DNA of 64,000 nucleotides from Avena insularis (taxonomy: Eukaryota > Streptophyta > Magnoliopsida > Poales > Poaceae), in contig CM042694.1 in NCBI GenBank assembly GCA_023614405.1, positions 479,357,392 through 479,421,391 of the forward strand. Direction: 5' to 3'. Shown here piece by piece: positions 30,599-41,640 of this stretch (position 1 is its first letter; every line of letters starts with the position of its first letter). Under the pieces are notes generated by a model. The model was not told the origin of the DNA. It did no database searches and saw only the letters and a program-made list of their open reading frames with translations. A program made the position numbers and the translations under genes.

Positions 30599-33500
30599 AT
30601 GGCGCCTCCCAAAGGCTCATGGGGGAAATCCAAGTGTACCATGGCCTAGCTTAGATCTTTCGAGGACGCCGGAGTGCTCCGCAAGGGGAATTGGCGGGTT
30701 CCCCCTCCTCCGAGACCGAGCCGAAGCCGCGACCTGGCGAGTTCATCTGCTTCCCCAGTCATCTTGAGAGGGATCTGGGATTCCCCACCTCACTCTTTTT
30801 CTGCCGCTTCTGCGCGTATTACACGATCAAGCCATCGGATCTTGGCCCGCATAGTATCGAGCAGCTGGCGATCTTTGTCGCCTTCTACGAATGTTACCTC
30901 GGCTGCAGGCCGTATTTCCCGCTATGGCTGGAGCTGTTCCACGACCCCATCGGGTGCGAGGCGTCCAATGGCTTGATGCTGGCCGCAGGCAGAGTCACAT
31001 TTCAACTGAAGCCAAAGGCCAATTTTGTCAAGCTCCTCCTGCCGAAGAAGGCCGCCAGCGAGTGGAAGAAGAGCTGGTTGTACGTCAAAGAAGCCACTCC
31101 CTCTGGCGAGGTGGCTCTTCCCGAGTTTGTCGCCGAGAGGAGTGAGCCCTGTCGGTTGGCGCCAAATAAGTTCATGAAGACCAGTGGATGGCCGTCGCGG
31201 AGATGATGGACCAGATCTAGAGGTTGAAGGTCCAGGGGTTGATTCCGATCAACCTCTACAACTGCTGGCTCGGGCGGCGCCTGGTTCCGCTGGCGGCTCG
31301 GCCACACTGATGTATGAGTATAGCGGGAAGCATGACCCATCCCGAACCAGCAAGGAGTCATGGGAGGCCGGGGACTACAAGGCCGCCCTGAAGAAGATCA
31401 CCGACGCAGAGTTCACCAGTGTGGCGGTCGGGGTCGCCCCGTACACTCCTGTGAAGAATGAAGCCCCCACAGTAAGTTCTCTTTCCAATCGCTACGTCCG
31501 TGTTTCAGTTTTCAGTCTCCTCGTTTGGTGTTTTACTCATGGTGGTTCTCAGCTTTTTCAGGTGTTGGAGGGCTGGCTCCCTCCGCTCGATGAAGAGGTG
31601 CCCCAGGAACTAGAGGAAGACTCCGAGGGGGACCCTTCCGATAGCGATGGGTAGGAGGAGGAGGTTCCTCCCCCGGCGCCCGTGGCTCGCAAGACCCGCA
31701 TGCAGAAACAATGTGAAGTTGAGGCGAGCCGCAGCCTGGACGAGCATGACAGAGGCGACGAGGTTGCACAGGAGCACACATCCCGGCGTACTGCCACGTC
31801 GTCGAAGCCCGCACGCAGGCCCAAGTCGCCAGCGAAAAGGCCCACGTCACCGTCCAAGTCGGCGGTGGTGTTTGAGTCGGATGACGATTCCGATGATGAA
31901 GGTTCTCCCGAGGTCTCGCACAATGCCCCAAAGGATGCAGTCCCAACAAAGGGGTTGGAGGGCGAGGACACGGAGGTAGTGGTAGAGGTTCCCCTGGCGG
32001 CGATTGCGTCGACGACCTCGGGGGTTCCAAGTCCAGAAGCGGCTGAAGCGATGACATCCAAGTCGCCACAACCGTCGAGGGCGGCCGCGTCGGAGCCGGA
32101 GATCCCGGCGACTGCAGCTTCATCGTCAAGGAAGCCCGCGGTTTCGTGAGCTTCAGATGTCTTCGAGAGGGGGCTCACCCGTAAGTTGGGTCCCGAGTTG
32201 GACAAGCTCGCACACATCAGCACCGGGCTTCGCGTCCTCTCAGTCGCTAAGTAAGTACTGCTCCTTCATCCCGATTCGCCTTGCTCTTTTGTGTGTTCGT
32301 TATATTGATTGTGGGGACTCATGCAGGTCGGGGGCAAAGAAGATTGGCCGTCCTTCGGCGGCTAACATTCCACCGGCCACCGACATGGGAGAGGGCGACC
32401 TCCCCAAGAAGAGAAAGGCCACCGGAGATGTGGCGACCGCCGAAGTCACGAAGAAGCAGAAGGGGGGCGCCGCCAACGCTGCGACAAAGGGCAGCGCCGC
32501 AGAGTCAGCTGTTGCGCCAGTCGTTGAAGAGGTGGTGGCGACGCGATCGGAACCAGCCTTGGCTGCGTCCGTGCGGGAAGCGTCGGTCCCGACAACCAGC
32601 GCCCCTGCCAGAGCGTCGGCGATGTTCCCACGTTTCATGGCGAGGGGGTTTCCAGGTGTGGCGGACACGCAGTCTCCGTAGAGTCCAGAAATCGTGGATG
32701 CGGACATTGGGTCCCGTCGCGGGCGCACTTCCTTCACGATCCCGTCGACTGACGCTGGAGAACTTCACAAGATGCTCGGCGCTGCTATTCAGGTATGTCC
32801 AGTCCCCGAGTTCCCGGTCGCTGAATTTCAGCGTCTGGGAACTGAACCTCTTGCTCCTCTCCAGTCCCCGAATTCCTAGTCGTTGAATTTCGGCGGCTAG
32901 GAATTGATTTTCTTTCTCCTTCTATAGTCCCCGAATTCCTAGTCGCTGAATTTCGGCGGCTAGGAATTGATTTTCTTTCTCCTTCTCCAGTCCCCGAGTT
33001 CCTGGTCACTGAATTTCAGCGGCTGGGAACTGGGTGTTGTTTTGCCAAATGCTGAGGCGAGTTGTTTGTTTGCAGGGATTGCAAAGGGAGTCAACCGATC
33101 GGCAGGCCACGAGAGAGCACTTGGAGCGTGACTTGCACGAAGCACAAGAGGTGAACCAGCGGCTTTAGGAAACTATTGGTGAGTATCTGTTTGTCTTTAT
33201 TCTCCTCTTTCGGGTGTGAGCTAGTCGTGTACAGTACGTTGATTGCTTCTTGCAGATGGTTTCCCGGCTAAGATCTCCAAGGCCTGTGAGGGGTATGTTC
33301 TGGTCGGCGAGTTGGACGCGGCGAATGGACGAATAGCCTCCCTGGTCAGGGACTTGGAGGAGGCAAAAGCGGCCTCAATTTCTTCGGAGGAGCAAGCGAA
33401 GGCTGCCGTTGCTACGGCTAAGGAAGAACGCAAAGCCACGGATTCCATCATCGTGGGGATGCACAACGAGAAAACCGCCTTGGAGAAGCACGTCAAGGAG

Positions 33501-34182
33501 AACTGCCGCAAACTCCTTGGTGAGTCTCTGTCTTTGCCTGACCCGTTTGTCGAGTCCCCGCTTTGGGGGTTTCGTAGTTTCACTGACACCTGACTTTGCA
33601 GCTGTGGTAGGCCAAAGCGACCCGGTGGTGCAAACTTACAACGCCTCATAGTGCGTGACTGCCGTGGTGAATGCGGCCACGGCCTCGGCGTTGTGCGTCC
33701 AAGCGGCTCTTCAGGGCATGTCCCCCACCGAAGTTATTCCTGGGGGGCTCACGGAGGTGTGGTGCTATCTGGAAGAGGTGCCCGCCGTTGTGGAGTGGAT
33801 GACGCGCTCAGCGTTCAGGCGTGGGGCCGCCACAGTGTTGAGCTTGGGTCTCACCCATTTCCCCGACGACTTCGACCATGACAATGTGACGAGTGGCTAT
33901 CCATAGCCGACCAGCACGGTGGAGATGTCAGAGGTGCTGAAGCTGACCGTGAAGGCCGCCCCTTACGCAGATCGTGTCTTGGCGATGGGGGATCTGCTGC
34001 GGTACCAGGAGATGGTGTTGGAGCCTGGCGACCCCGAGCCGGAGCATCGCGACATGAAGTCGGAGCAGCCCTTCCGGTCGTCGTTGTCAAAGTCGCTGAC
34101 GACGTACCCGACGAACCCGTGGCAGCCTTTTGTTCGCGTCAAGGGGGGTGGCGCTGCTTCTTCATCAGGGCCTGTGGAGTAA
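30599..34182 (+). pseudogene. Tat-lineage extra gene (Transposase_28-like / 'gypsy-type transposon' protein), six exons
   Basis: Runs opposite to pol. The N-terminal exon carries the plant 'putative gypsy-type transposon' domain (Pfam Transposase_28 style): C-F-P-S-H-L-E-R-D-L-G-F-P followed by F-V-A-F-Y-E-C-Y-L-G at 30760-30900. Splice-like boundaries give exons 30599-31471, 31562-32250, 32327-32792, 33076-33178, 33256-33519 and 33602-34182; middle exons are basic and Ser/Ala/Pro-rich, later ones coiled-coil-like (E-E-A-K-A-A). Function is unknown in this lineage. Decay: a TAG shortly after the start, a frameshift near 30705, stops near 31207, 33649 and 33904. The start at 30599 (M-A-P-P-K-G-S-W-G-K) fits family style. 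Confidence 0.75.
32800..33030 (+). repeat. Four-copy ~63-bp tandem repeat in an intron
   Basis: Units starting AGTCCCCGA at 32801, 32863, 32926 and 32990 contain 'TGAATTTC(A/G)GCG' and 'GGAA(T/C)TG'. They lie within the third intron (32793-33075) of the antisense extra gene. The AGTCCCCGA core is also the purine-tract complement found at 30132. Confidence 0.85.
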
Positions 34183-34994
34183 ACAATGTAATTGTCCAAG
34201 TTGTGATGTATGCCAAGTGGCGAATGCTGTAAGATATTTTTGCAATATATGCCCAGGGGAGTCGATCGACTCGTATTGCGACTAGGAATGTGTGGTATGT
34301 TTTGTTTATGCATCGTTTTGATTGAGCGAGTCCCCGAGCGCGTCCGCCTTTTGATGGGGTTTAACTGGATTGTATACTTTGTGTATTCTTTGTTTATGCA
34401 TTGTTTTTGTCCCTCGCGTCTTCTGAGTGGTGAGTCCCCGAGCACGAGTAGGACTGACTTATAAGCTAGTCCCCGAGCGTGGTGCCCGACCATATTGGTC
34501 ATGCTCCTGTTGCAGGTTGTGAGTTTGTTGTTTGTAACGCGTCTCCTCTCCTGCCCCGGAGAGCCAGTCGCTTGGCGATCCCTAGGCAGCTCTCTTACTT
34601 GGTGTGTTCCCGAGCCGCGTGGGGGTTCCCGTTTTGTGGAGTCCACGTGCGTGGTACTTAACCATTCGAGTCGCTTTGCACGAGGGTGCGAGGGACAGGT
34701 CACTGTGAGAAGCGTGTACCGGTTGAGTTGGCCCGGTGGGCCAGTCAGGCTAGGCGACTCCAATGGCGGCTCCGAGTTGGCGTTTTTCATGGACGACCCA
34801 AGGCCCGAATATTTCGGGTGCCCTTGTGCCACACTACTTAGCCGTGCCGGTCGCTCGACCAGAGGTTGACTTCCGTGAGTAGCGTATTGCTAGTATGTAC
34901 GAGTGCGAGTGGCACAAGAATATGGCGAGTGGACACAATTTGTGCGATCCGGATGAATTTCATTATATATTCCGATGGAGTACAATGTGAGGTT
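34183..34994. other. Convergent 3' region between the extra gene and pol
   Basis: No gene. The antisense gene ends at 34182 and pol ends on the other strand at 34995, so transcripts would converge here. GAGTCCCCGAGC motifs recur at about 34329, 34432 and 34468. Confidence 0.55.
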
Positions 34995-36580
34995 CTAAGT
35001 GTAGAACTTTCTGAGGAGGTTTACATTCCATGGCCTCCTGACCTCTAGTTGGCCGTCACCCCGTATGTCGATGAGGTAGTAGGCATCATTGCCAAGGACT
35101 CAGCCTATGGCGAACGGCCCCTCCCATGGGGGGAGAGTTTGTGCATGTCCTTCTTGTCTTGGGCCAGTCGTAGGACCAGGTCGCCTTCCTGGAAGGTGCG
35201 AGTTTGAACTCGGCGGCTATGGTAGCAGCGGAGTCCTTGCTGGTATATGGTGGTGCGGGAGCGAGCTAGGTCGTGTGCCTCATCGAGTTGATCGATGTTG
35301 TCTTGGCGGGCAACCTTGTTGGCCGCCTCGATGTAGTTGGCGACTCGAGGTGAGTCATGCTCCAGGTCGGTTGGCATTACGGCCTCGGTGCCATACACCA
35401 TGAAGAAGGGCGTGAACCCGGTTGAGCGGTTGACGGAGGTGCGAATCCCCCATATCACAGAGGGGAGCTTGTTGACCTATCATCCTGGGGTGCGCTCGAG
35501 GGGCACCTAGAGTCGCGGCTTGAGCCCATGGAGGACGCTCTGGTTGGCACGTTCTGCTTGGCCATTTGACTCCGGGTGAATGACTGATGCGAGGTCGAGT
35601 CGGATGCCGTGTTCTTCATAGAATTCTGCCATGGCCCCCTTGGCAAAGTTGGTGTCGTTGTCTGTTATGATGTTGTGCGGGTAGCCATACCGGTAGATGA
35701 GTTCGCGTAGGAACTTGGTGGCCGTCTTTCCGTCGCACTTTTTATCGGCCTGGCCTCGACCCATTTGGTGAACTTGTCGACGGCGACCAAGAGGTGAGTG
35801 AAGCCAGACGGGGCCTTCTTGAACGGGTCAACCATGTCCATGCCCCATACGGCGAATGGCCACGTGATGGGGATGGTCTTGAGTGCCGAGCCAGGGAGGT
35901 GCGTCTGGTTGGCGTACTTCTGGCACCCGATGCACCGTTGGACGATGTTGGTGGCGTCAGCATGTGCGGTGAGCCAGTAGAAACCGTGCCGCATGGCCTT
36001 GGCGACTAGCGACTTGGCGCCGGCGTGATGGCCGCAGTCGCCGGCGTGAATGTCCTGGAGGATCTTGCGGCCTTCTTCTGGCTGTACGCAACGCTGGAAC
36101 ACGCCGGTCACGTTGCGCTTGTGGAGCTCGCCGTTGATGATGACGAAGGATTTGCAGCGACGCATGATCATTCGCGCCTCTGTCTCATTGCTCGGTAGGA
36201 GTTTGTGTTCCAGGAAGGCGATGTATGGTATTGTCCAGTCGCTAGGTTCCACAACCATGGCGACTAAGGTTGGTTCTGGTTGTAGTGGGATCCTGACGTC
36301 GATCTCTTTTGGTGGGCTGGCCGATGGTTTGTGGATGATGTCGAGGAGGACGCCTACTGGTGGCGCTTGTCGGGTTGATCCGATGCGGGAGAGGGTGTCT
36401 GCCTCCTCGTTTTTGCGCATGTCGATCCACTCGACGGAGTAGCCGTCGAAGTGTCCCCCCAACTGGTTGACAGCTTGGCGGTACGTGATCATTGTTGGGG
36501 ATACGGTGTCGCACGTCCCGGCAACTTGGCCGGCGACTAGGTCGGAGTCACCATAGCATCGTAGGCGGTTGACGTTCATA
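34995..36580 (-). pseudogene. Tat integrase region (with RNase H end)
   Basis: Order on the minus strand: last part of RNase H (Y-G-D-S-D-L, then I-D-M-R-K-N-E-E-A-D) at ~36530-36400; the integrase HHCC zinc finger (G-D-C-G-H-H-A-G-A-K ... C-I-G-C-Q-K-Y) near 36030-35930; the core with catalytic Asp in G-M-D-M-V-D, second Asp in I-T-D-N-D-T-N-F, Glu in N-G-Q-A-E-R-A-N-Q; then a C-terminal part ending V-N-L-L-R-K-F-Y-T at 34995. A frameshift near 35750 splits the core; TAG/TAA stops lie near 35507 and 35105. The enzyme would insert the cDNA into the nuclear genome. Confidence 0.87.
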
Positions 36581-38166
36581 TCCTTAGCGGCTCTTATGCC
36601 GTGAAGGAGGGCCTAATATTCTGCCATGTTGTTGGTGCAGGGCTTGAAGTTGAGGTGGAGCACATAGCGGAGCTTGTCTCCTTTGGGAGAGGTCAGGATG
36701 ACCCCAGCCCCTACGCCGTCGGCGTTCTTGGAGCTGTCAAAATGGAGCGGCCAGTAGTGGAGGTATGGGAGCTTCTCTGGCTGTTGTGCTTCTTCCCAGT
36801 CTGCAAGGAAATCAGCCAGGCCTTGTGACTTGATCGCTTTGCGGGGCTCGTATTTGATGTTGTGGACGTCGATTTCGATGGCCCACTTGGCGACTCGCCC
36901 GGTCGCCTCGCGATTGCGTATGATGTCCTGCAGGGGCACGGAGGAGATCACCGTGATTGGGTGCTCCTGGAAGTAGTGTGGGAGTCGCCGTTGTGCTCGG
37001 AATACCGCGTACACCAGTTTTTGGTATTACGGGTAACGATGTCGTGAGTCCGTTAGGACTTCACTGATGTAGTAGACGGGGCGTTGTATGGGGTTCTCCT
37101 TGCCCTCTTCCGGTCGTTTGACGACCATCACGGCACTGACAACTCCAGTAGAGGTCGCGATGTAAACGAGCATTGGCTCTTTGTCAAGTGGCGTGGCGAG
37201 TAGTGGTGCCGCGAGTAGCACTTCTTTGAGCGCTTTGAGTGCGTCGTCGGCCTCCGCGTCCCATTGGAACGTGGGGTTCTTGCGCATCAGGCGGTAGAGG
37301 GGCATTGCCTTCTCGCCTAGTCGGGGGATGAAGCGACTGAGGGCCGCAACTCGCCCTGCCAACTTCTGGACGTCGCGCAGGCACTCGGGCTTCTCGAGTC
37401 GGGGGTTGGCTTCGATGCCTCGCTTGGAGACTACATAACCCAGGAGTTGTCCGGTGGGGACGCCGAAGATGCATTTTCCGGGGTTCAGCTTGATGTTGTA
37501 CCTCCGCAAGTTTGCGAAGGTTTCGGCTAGGTTGGCGAGCAGGTCGTCCTGGCGGGTGGATTTTACCACCACATCGTCGATGTAGACGTGTTTGTTGCAG
37601 CCAATTTGGCTTGCTAGACACTCCTGCATGCACCTCTGGTATGTGGCGCCTGCGTTCTTGAGGCCGAACGTCATGGCCGTGTATCAGAATGCACCAAATG
37701 GCGTAATGAACGCCGTCTTCTCCTCGTCCTCGGCCGCCATCTTGATCTGGTTATAACCAGAGTAAGCGTCGAGAAAGCACAACGACTCTGATCCTGCGGT
37801 CGAGTCAATGATCTGATCGATGCGCGGTAGGACGAACTCCTCCTTCGGGCAGGCGCTATTGAGGTTGGTGTAGTCAATGCACATTCTCCATGTGTTGTTC
37901 TTTTTGAGAACCAGGACTGGGTTTGCCAGCCACTTGGAGTACTTGATTAGCCGGATGAAGCCTGCAGCTAGCAGGCGCTGAACTTCTTTGGTGATTGCTC
38001 GACGATGCTCTTCATTGAAGGGCCGTAGCGACTGCTTTACTGGTCGCACTTTGGGGTCGGCGTTGAGTTTGTGCTCAGCGAGTTCCCTCGGGACACCTGG
38101 CATGTCAGATGGCTTCCATGCGAAGATGTCGCGATTCTCACAGAGGAACCCGATGAGCGCGCTTTC
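36581..38166 (-). pseudogene. Tat reverse transcriptase and RNase H region
   Basis: RT starts after a TAG at 38164-38166 and reads M-P-G-V-P-R-E-L-A-E-H near 38103. Catalytic motif Y-I-D-D (K-H-V-Y-I-D-D-V-V-V-K-S) is intact near 37585. Other RT signatures are F-L-D-A-Y-S-G-Y-N-Q and L-P-R-I-D-Q-I-I-D-S. RNase H begins with L-H-F-D-S-S-K-N near 36735. In-frame stops at about 37675-37683, 37025 and 36612 break it into pieces; otherwise the frame is conserved. It copies genomic RNA into cDNA inside the particle. Confidence 0.9.
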
Positions 38167-39180
38167 CTATGTGGGGCTCATGTGCGCCCCAATGGTGACC
38201 GTCTGGCTGGAGTCGCCTTGGACGAGCTCGACGGTGCGGGTGTGCGTGGTTGCGTCGAACGTGGAGTTCACGGCGGTTGGTTTCTTTAGGATGGTGGGGT
38301 CGTCCTTGTTGATGTTGGCCGTGTATTTCGCGAGCTCCTCCACGTGGTCGGTCTCTGCGGCGATGACGGTGTCGGCGAGCTCGGCGCCCTTGTCCTTGCA
38401 TTCCACGGCCATGTCGGGGTCGCTGTGGACGGTGATGATGCTGCTTGGCCCGGGGAGCTTCATCATGTTGTAGGCGTAGTGTGGGGTCGCCATAAACTTT
38501 GCGAATGCCTGTCGGCCCAGGACACAGTGGTAGGGGCTGCGGAAGTTCACTAGCTCGAACACGATCCTCTCCGTGCGGTAGTTTGCTGGAGTGCCGAAGG
38601 TGACTGGCAGCGTCACTTTCCTGATCGGGTACACCTTCCGACCGGGGACGATGCCGTGGAAGGTCGTCAGTGTTGGCTCAATGGCTGCTTCTGGGAGCTG
38701 GAGCCTTTTGAACGTGTCGAGGTACAAGATGTTGATGGAGCTCCCACCGTCCATTAGCGTCTTGGGCAGCCAGTAGTCGGCCACCTTGGGCCTGACTACC
38801 AGGGCGACTCGCCCTGGGTATTTGATCCTTGGCGCATGGTCCTGGCGACTCCAGGTGACGCTCTGCTCGGACCAGTTTAGGAAGCGAGGGATGTCGACTT
38901 GTGTCACCGCATTGACGGCGACCGCGCGGGCGAGCACCTTCTTCTTGTGCTTGGTGCCGAGTCTGGTGAAGGTATGTAGCGAGCCAACGGCGGTGCCGAA
39001 GCCGCCGCTGTTCCCTTTGTCCCGAGGTGGGTTGTTGTTGGGGTCCTCCCTTGCTCGTCTCGGCTTCTCAATCTCTTTGAGAGAGTGGCAATCGGTGGTG
39101 GTGTGGGTGGCGGGTTTTCCCTCCCTGCTGTGGTAGATGCAGTGGCATTCTCTTTTCTTCAAGTACGTAGGATGGTACAT
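38167..39180 (-). pseudogene. Tat gag C-terminus and aspartic protease
   Basis: A 337-codon open stretch. The N-terminal part resembles the Tat gag knuckle region (C-I-Y-H ... T-T-D-C-H-S-L-K-E-I-E). The protease has the motif L-M-D-G-G-S-S-I-N-I-L-Y (catalytic Asp at ~38750), the D-G-G-S variant usual in Tat elements, and Y-H-C-V-L-G-R-Q-A-F further on. It ends at a TAG. The capsid domain proper is lost beyond 39184. Confidence 0.85.
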
Positions 39181-39184
39181 GTAG

Positions 39185-40800
39185 TGGTTCCTAGCTTAGT
39201 ATAAGCTTGTAGTTCTACACTTCTACTAATTATTTTGTATGGAGTTCAGCTAATGCTAATCAATTTTGTAGTAATACCTATGTACTGGCACTTGTTCAGA
39301 TCGAGTGGAGAATATGCATGGTCTCGCTTTCCTCTTGAAACTTGGCCTTGCCGCATTGTTTTACATCCAATGAATTTCAATATCGGCATTGCTGAATCTG
39401 TCAATTCTTTTGGTCATTTTCTACCACCGTTGAATTGGCCACTTTAAATTGCTGCTGAATTTGTCAAGTGGTGCTGAATGTGAACCGGACATGTGCTTGT
39501 TGCCCTTGTACAATGTGCTGATCACTGCCTATTACCGGACAGTAGAGCTGGGGTTTTGGACCGGTGCAATCTGCAGTTCCTCCACGCTTGGGAGCTGGGC
39601 GGTGACGGGAATCGTCTGGAGGGAAAAACATTCCTTTTTATTGTTCCATGAACCATCTCATATTACCTAGGGCCTGCATTAATCAATATGCATCAATCGC
39701 GAGGGAGAATACCCAATTGACATAAAAATTATTTAACCCGCTTAGGGATCTCTGTGTGTTGGAGGGTGGATTTTGGATGCATAGAAGTACTAGTATAGTA
39801 CTAGTTCTTGTACTTTGCAGTATTTTGTACTATATACTGGTAGTACTTGTTTAGGACAAAGGAAGGAGATGGTCTTGCTTTTCCTTTGTTCAATCATTGC
39901 TATTACCAAAGTATTTTGTTGAACTAATAGTGATGTACGGTTACTTGTTTAGATCAAGTGCAGCAGATTGTCTTGCTTTTCTTTTGAAACCTAGTATTGT
40001 CACAATTATTTAGATGAGTCTTGGACATTTGGGTTGCATGTGGGGGTCACATAGGCATTGACGAAATGAGGTGGTATTCACACAGAAGCAGACTTCATCA
40101 TCAGTTTTGTTTGTTCCAATCGAGCCTATTCGGAGAACACGGCAAACTGATCGTGCGCCAAGGTTTTTTGAGATGGAACAAAAACTTATTATCTCTGTAC
40201 TGCTATTGAATTTCAAGCAGGAAAGCAACTGAATCTCTCAACTGTTCTGTCGTTGCTATTACTAGAGAATTTTGTGGAAATACTGTTGTACTGGTACTTG
40301 TTTAAATCAAGGGCAATAGATAGTCTTGATTTTATTTTGGAACATGGCCTTGTCACAATCTAGATGAGACTTGGGCATTTTTTGTTGCATACGGGGGTCA
40401 CATAGGCATTGATGTGAGAAGAAGGTACTCATAGCAAACATGATCGTTAGTTTTGCTTGCTCCAACGGTCGAGTGTGTCTGGTGAAAAGGGCAAACTGAT
40501 CACGTGACAAGGTTTTCAGAGCTGAAATAAGAACTGGTTCTCTCTGTACTACTACTATATTTCAGTGTTTGTATTGCTGAATTGGTCACTTTTGAAATGC
40601 TATTGAATTGTTCAAGTGCTACTGAATATGAACTTCGAATCTGTTGATAATTTTTCTATCTTATTCTGTACTACTGAATTTTGACATGAATATATTCCAA
40701 AATGAATTATCGCTTTCCTCCTCCCTCTCCGAGGTCTTTGTTTCGAATCCGTCCAAGCACATCACAATGCAATTTTTATTAACCAGGAGAAGAAATCTAG
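39185..40800 (+). repeat. Unclassified tandem repeat family, ~350-bp units
   Basis: Three or more units: landmarks TTTTGTA(G/A)TAATACC, 'CTTGTTTAGATCAAGTGCA', 'GGGGGTCACATAGGCATTGA' (40044 and 40394), 'CAAACTGATC' (40143 and 40492), and 'GCTGAATTG/TGTCAA' runs. The same units occur at 2437-2883. No coding frame is supported. Confidence 0.75.
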
Positions 40801-41640
40801 TAGCTCATTCAACCCCTCTTTAGCCCAGAACATTTTAATTTGGTATTTTTAGGGTCAGGGGACTACTGACCACAGTCCAGTGAAATTTGAGAAAGGAGCC
40901 CATGGAGCATAGCCGAGAACATGATAATTCGGCCTTTTAGGGGCCAGGGGGATACTGAGCATAGCCTAGTGAAATTTAAGAAAGAAGCCCATGGAGCATA
41001 GCCTATGGAGTATAACCCATGTAGAGCAGCCTATGTAGAATAGACAAACTCTTTTTAATTCGTCCTATGATATTTTTTCTATAAACATCTTTGTTGTAGT
41101 GGAAACACACGCAGTTTATGTTTATTTGATTTGAAGGTCTTTTGTTCGAATCGCCTGTGTGTGTCTTGGGTTTACATTTTTTCTTCAAGCAATGTCACAT
41201 TACGGAGATGCTGATATCACGGACCCACTAGCCTGTAGCGTACCTCGAGTTTATTTTTGAGGGTGGGTTTGAAAAACAAGTTTAAATACTTGTGTAGAGA
41301 GGCTGGCATCAGGGACCCACTAGACAGAACATACAAGGCTGCATCAGGGACCCACGAGCCAGAATATACCAGAGAGGCTGACATAAGGGCCCCAACAGTA
41401 AGACCATACACGGCTACTACAGCGAAAAGAGTGGACGTCGCCGAAAAAAGTCCACCATACACACGTTGCAGTTACAGAGAAGCTGACATGTCAGACCGAG
41501 CAGGCCCAAGCATAGCCCATGAAATTAGTGTATTAACCCCAAGCATAGCCCAAATCCTTTTAATTTGGCCTTTTCGTAGTCTTATGGCCACCGACCATAG
41601 CCCATTCAATTTAGGAGTGAGCCCATGGAATATAAGCCAT
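40801..41640 (+). repeat. Degenerate ~100-bp direct repeats
   Basis: TTTTAATTTGG(C/T)...AGTGAAATTT(G/A)AGAAAG(G/A)AGCCCATGGAGCATAGCC occurs near 40829 and 40925, with a third weaker copy near 41560 (GAGTGAGCCCATGGAATATAAGCC). Non-coding. Confidence 0.7.

Larger units (their letters stand above)
29661..39184 (-). mobile_element. Tat-lineage Gypsy retrotransposon, 5'-truncated
   Basis: Minus-strand order from right to left: gag C-terminus and protease (39180-38167), RT, RNase H, integrase (to 34995), then an opposite-strand extra gene (30599-34182), purine tract and 3' LTR (30131-29661). An extra ORF between integrase and 3' LTR, antisense to pol, is the hallmark of the Tat lineage (RIRE2, Grande and relatives). 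The 5' LTR and N-terminal gag are missing: homology ends at about 39184, where tandem repeats begin. Several in-frame stops make it inactive. Confidence 0.9.

Noticed and set aside
31533..32223. Long minus-strand ORFs of 198 and 221 codons
   Set aside because: Antisense shadows of the GC-rich second exon of the extra gene; Ser/Pro/Thr-rich with no family.
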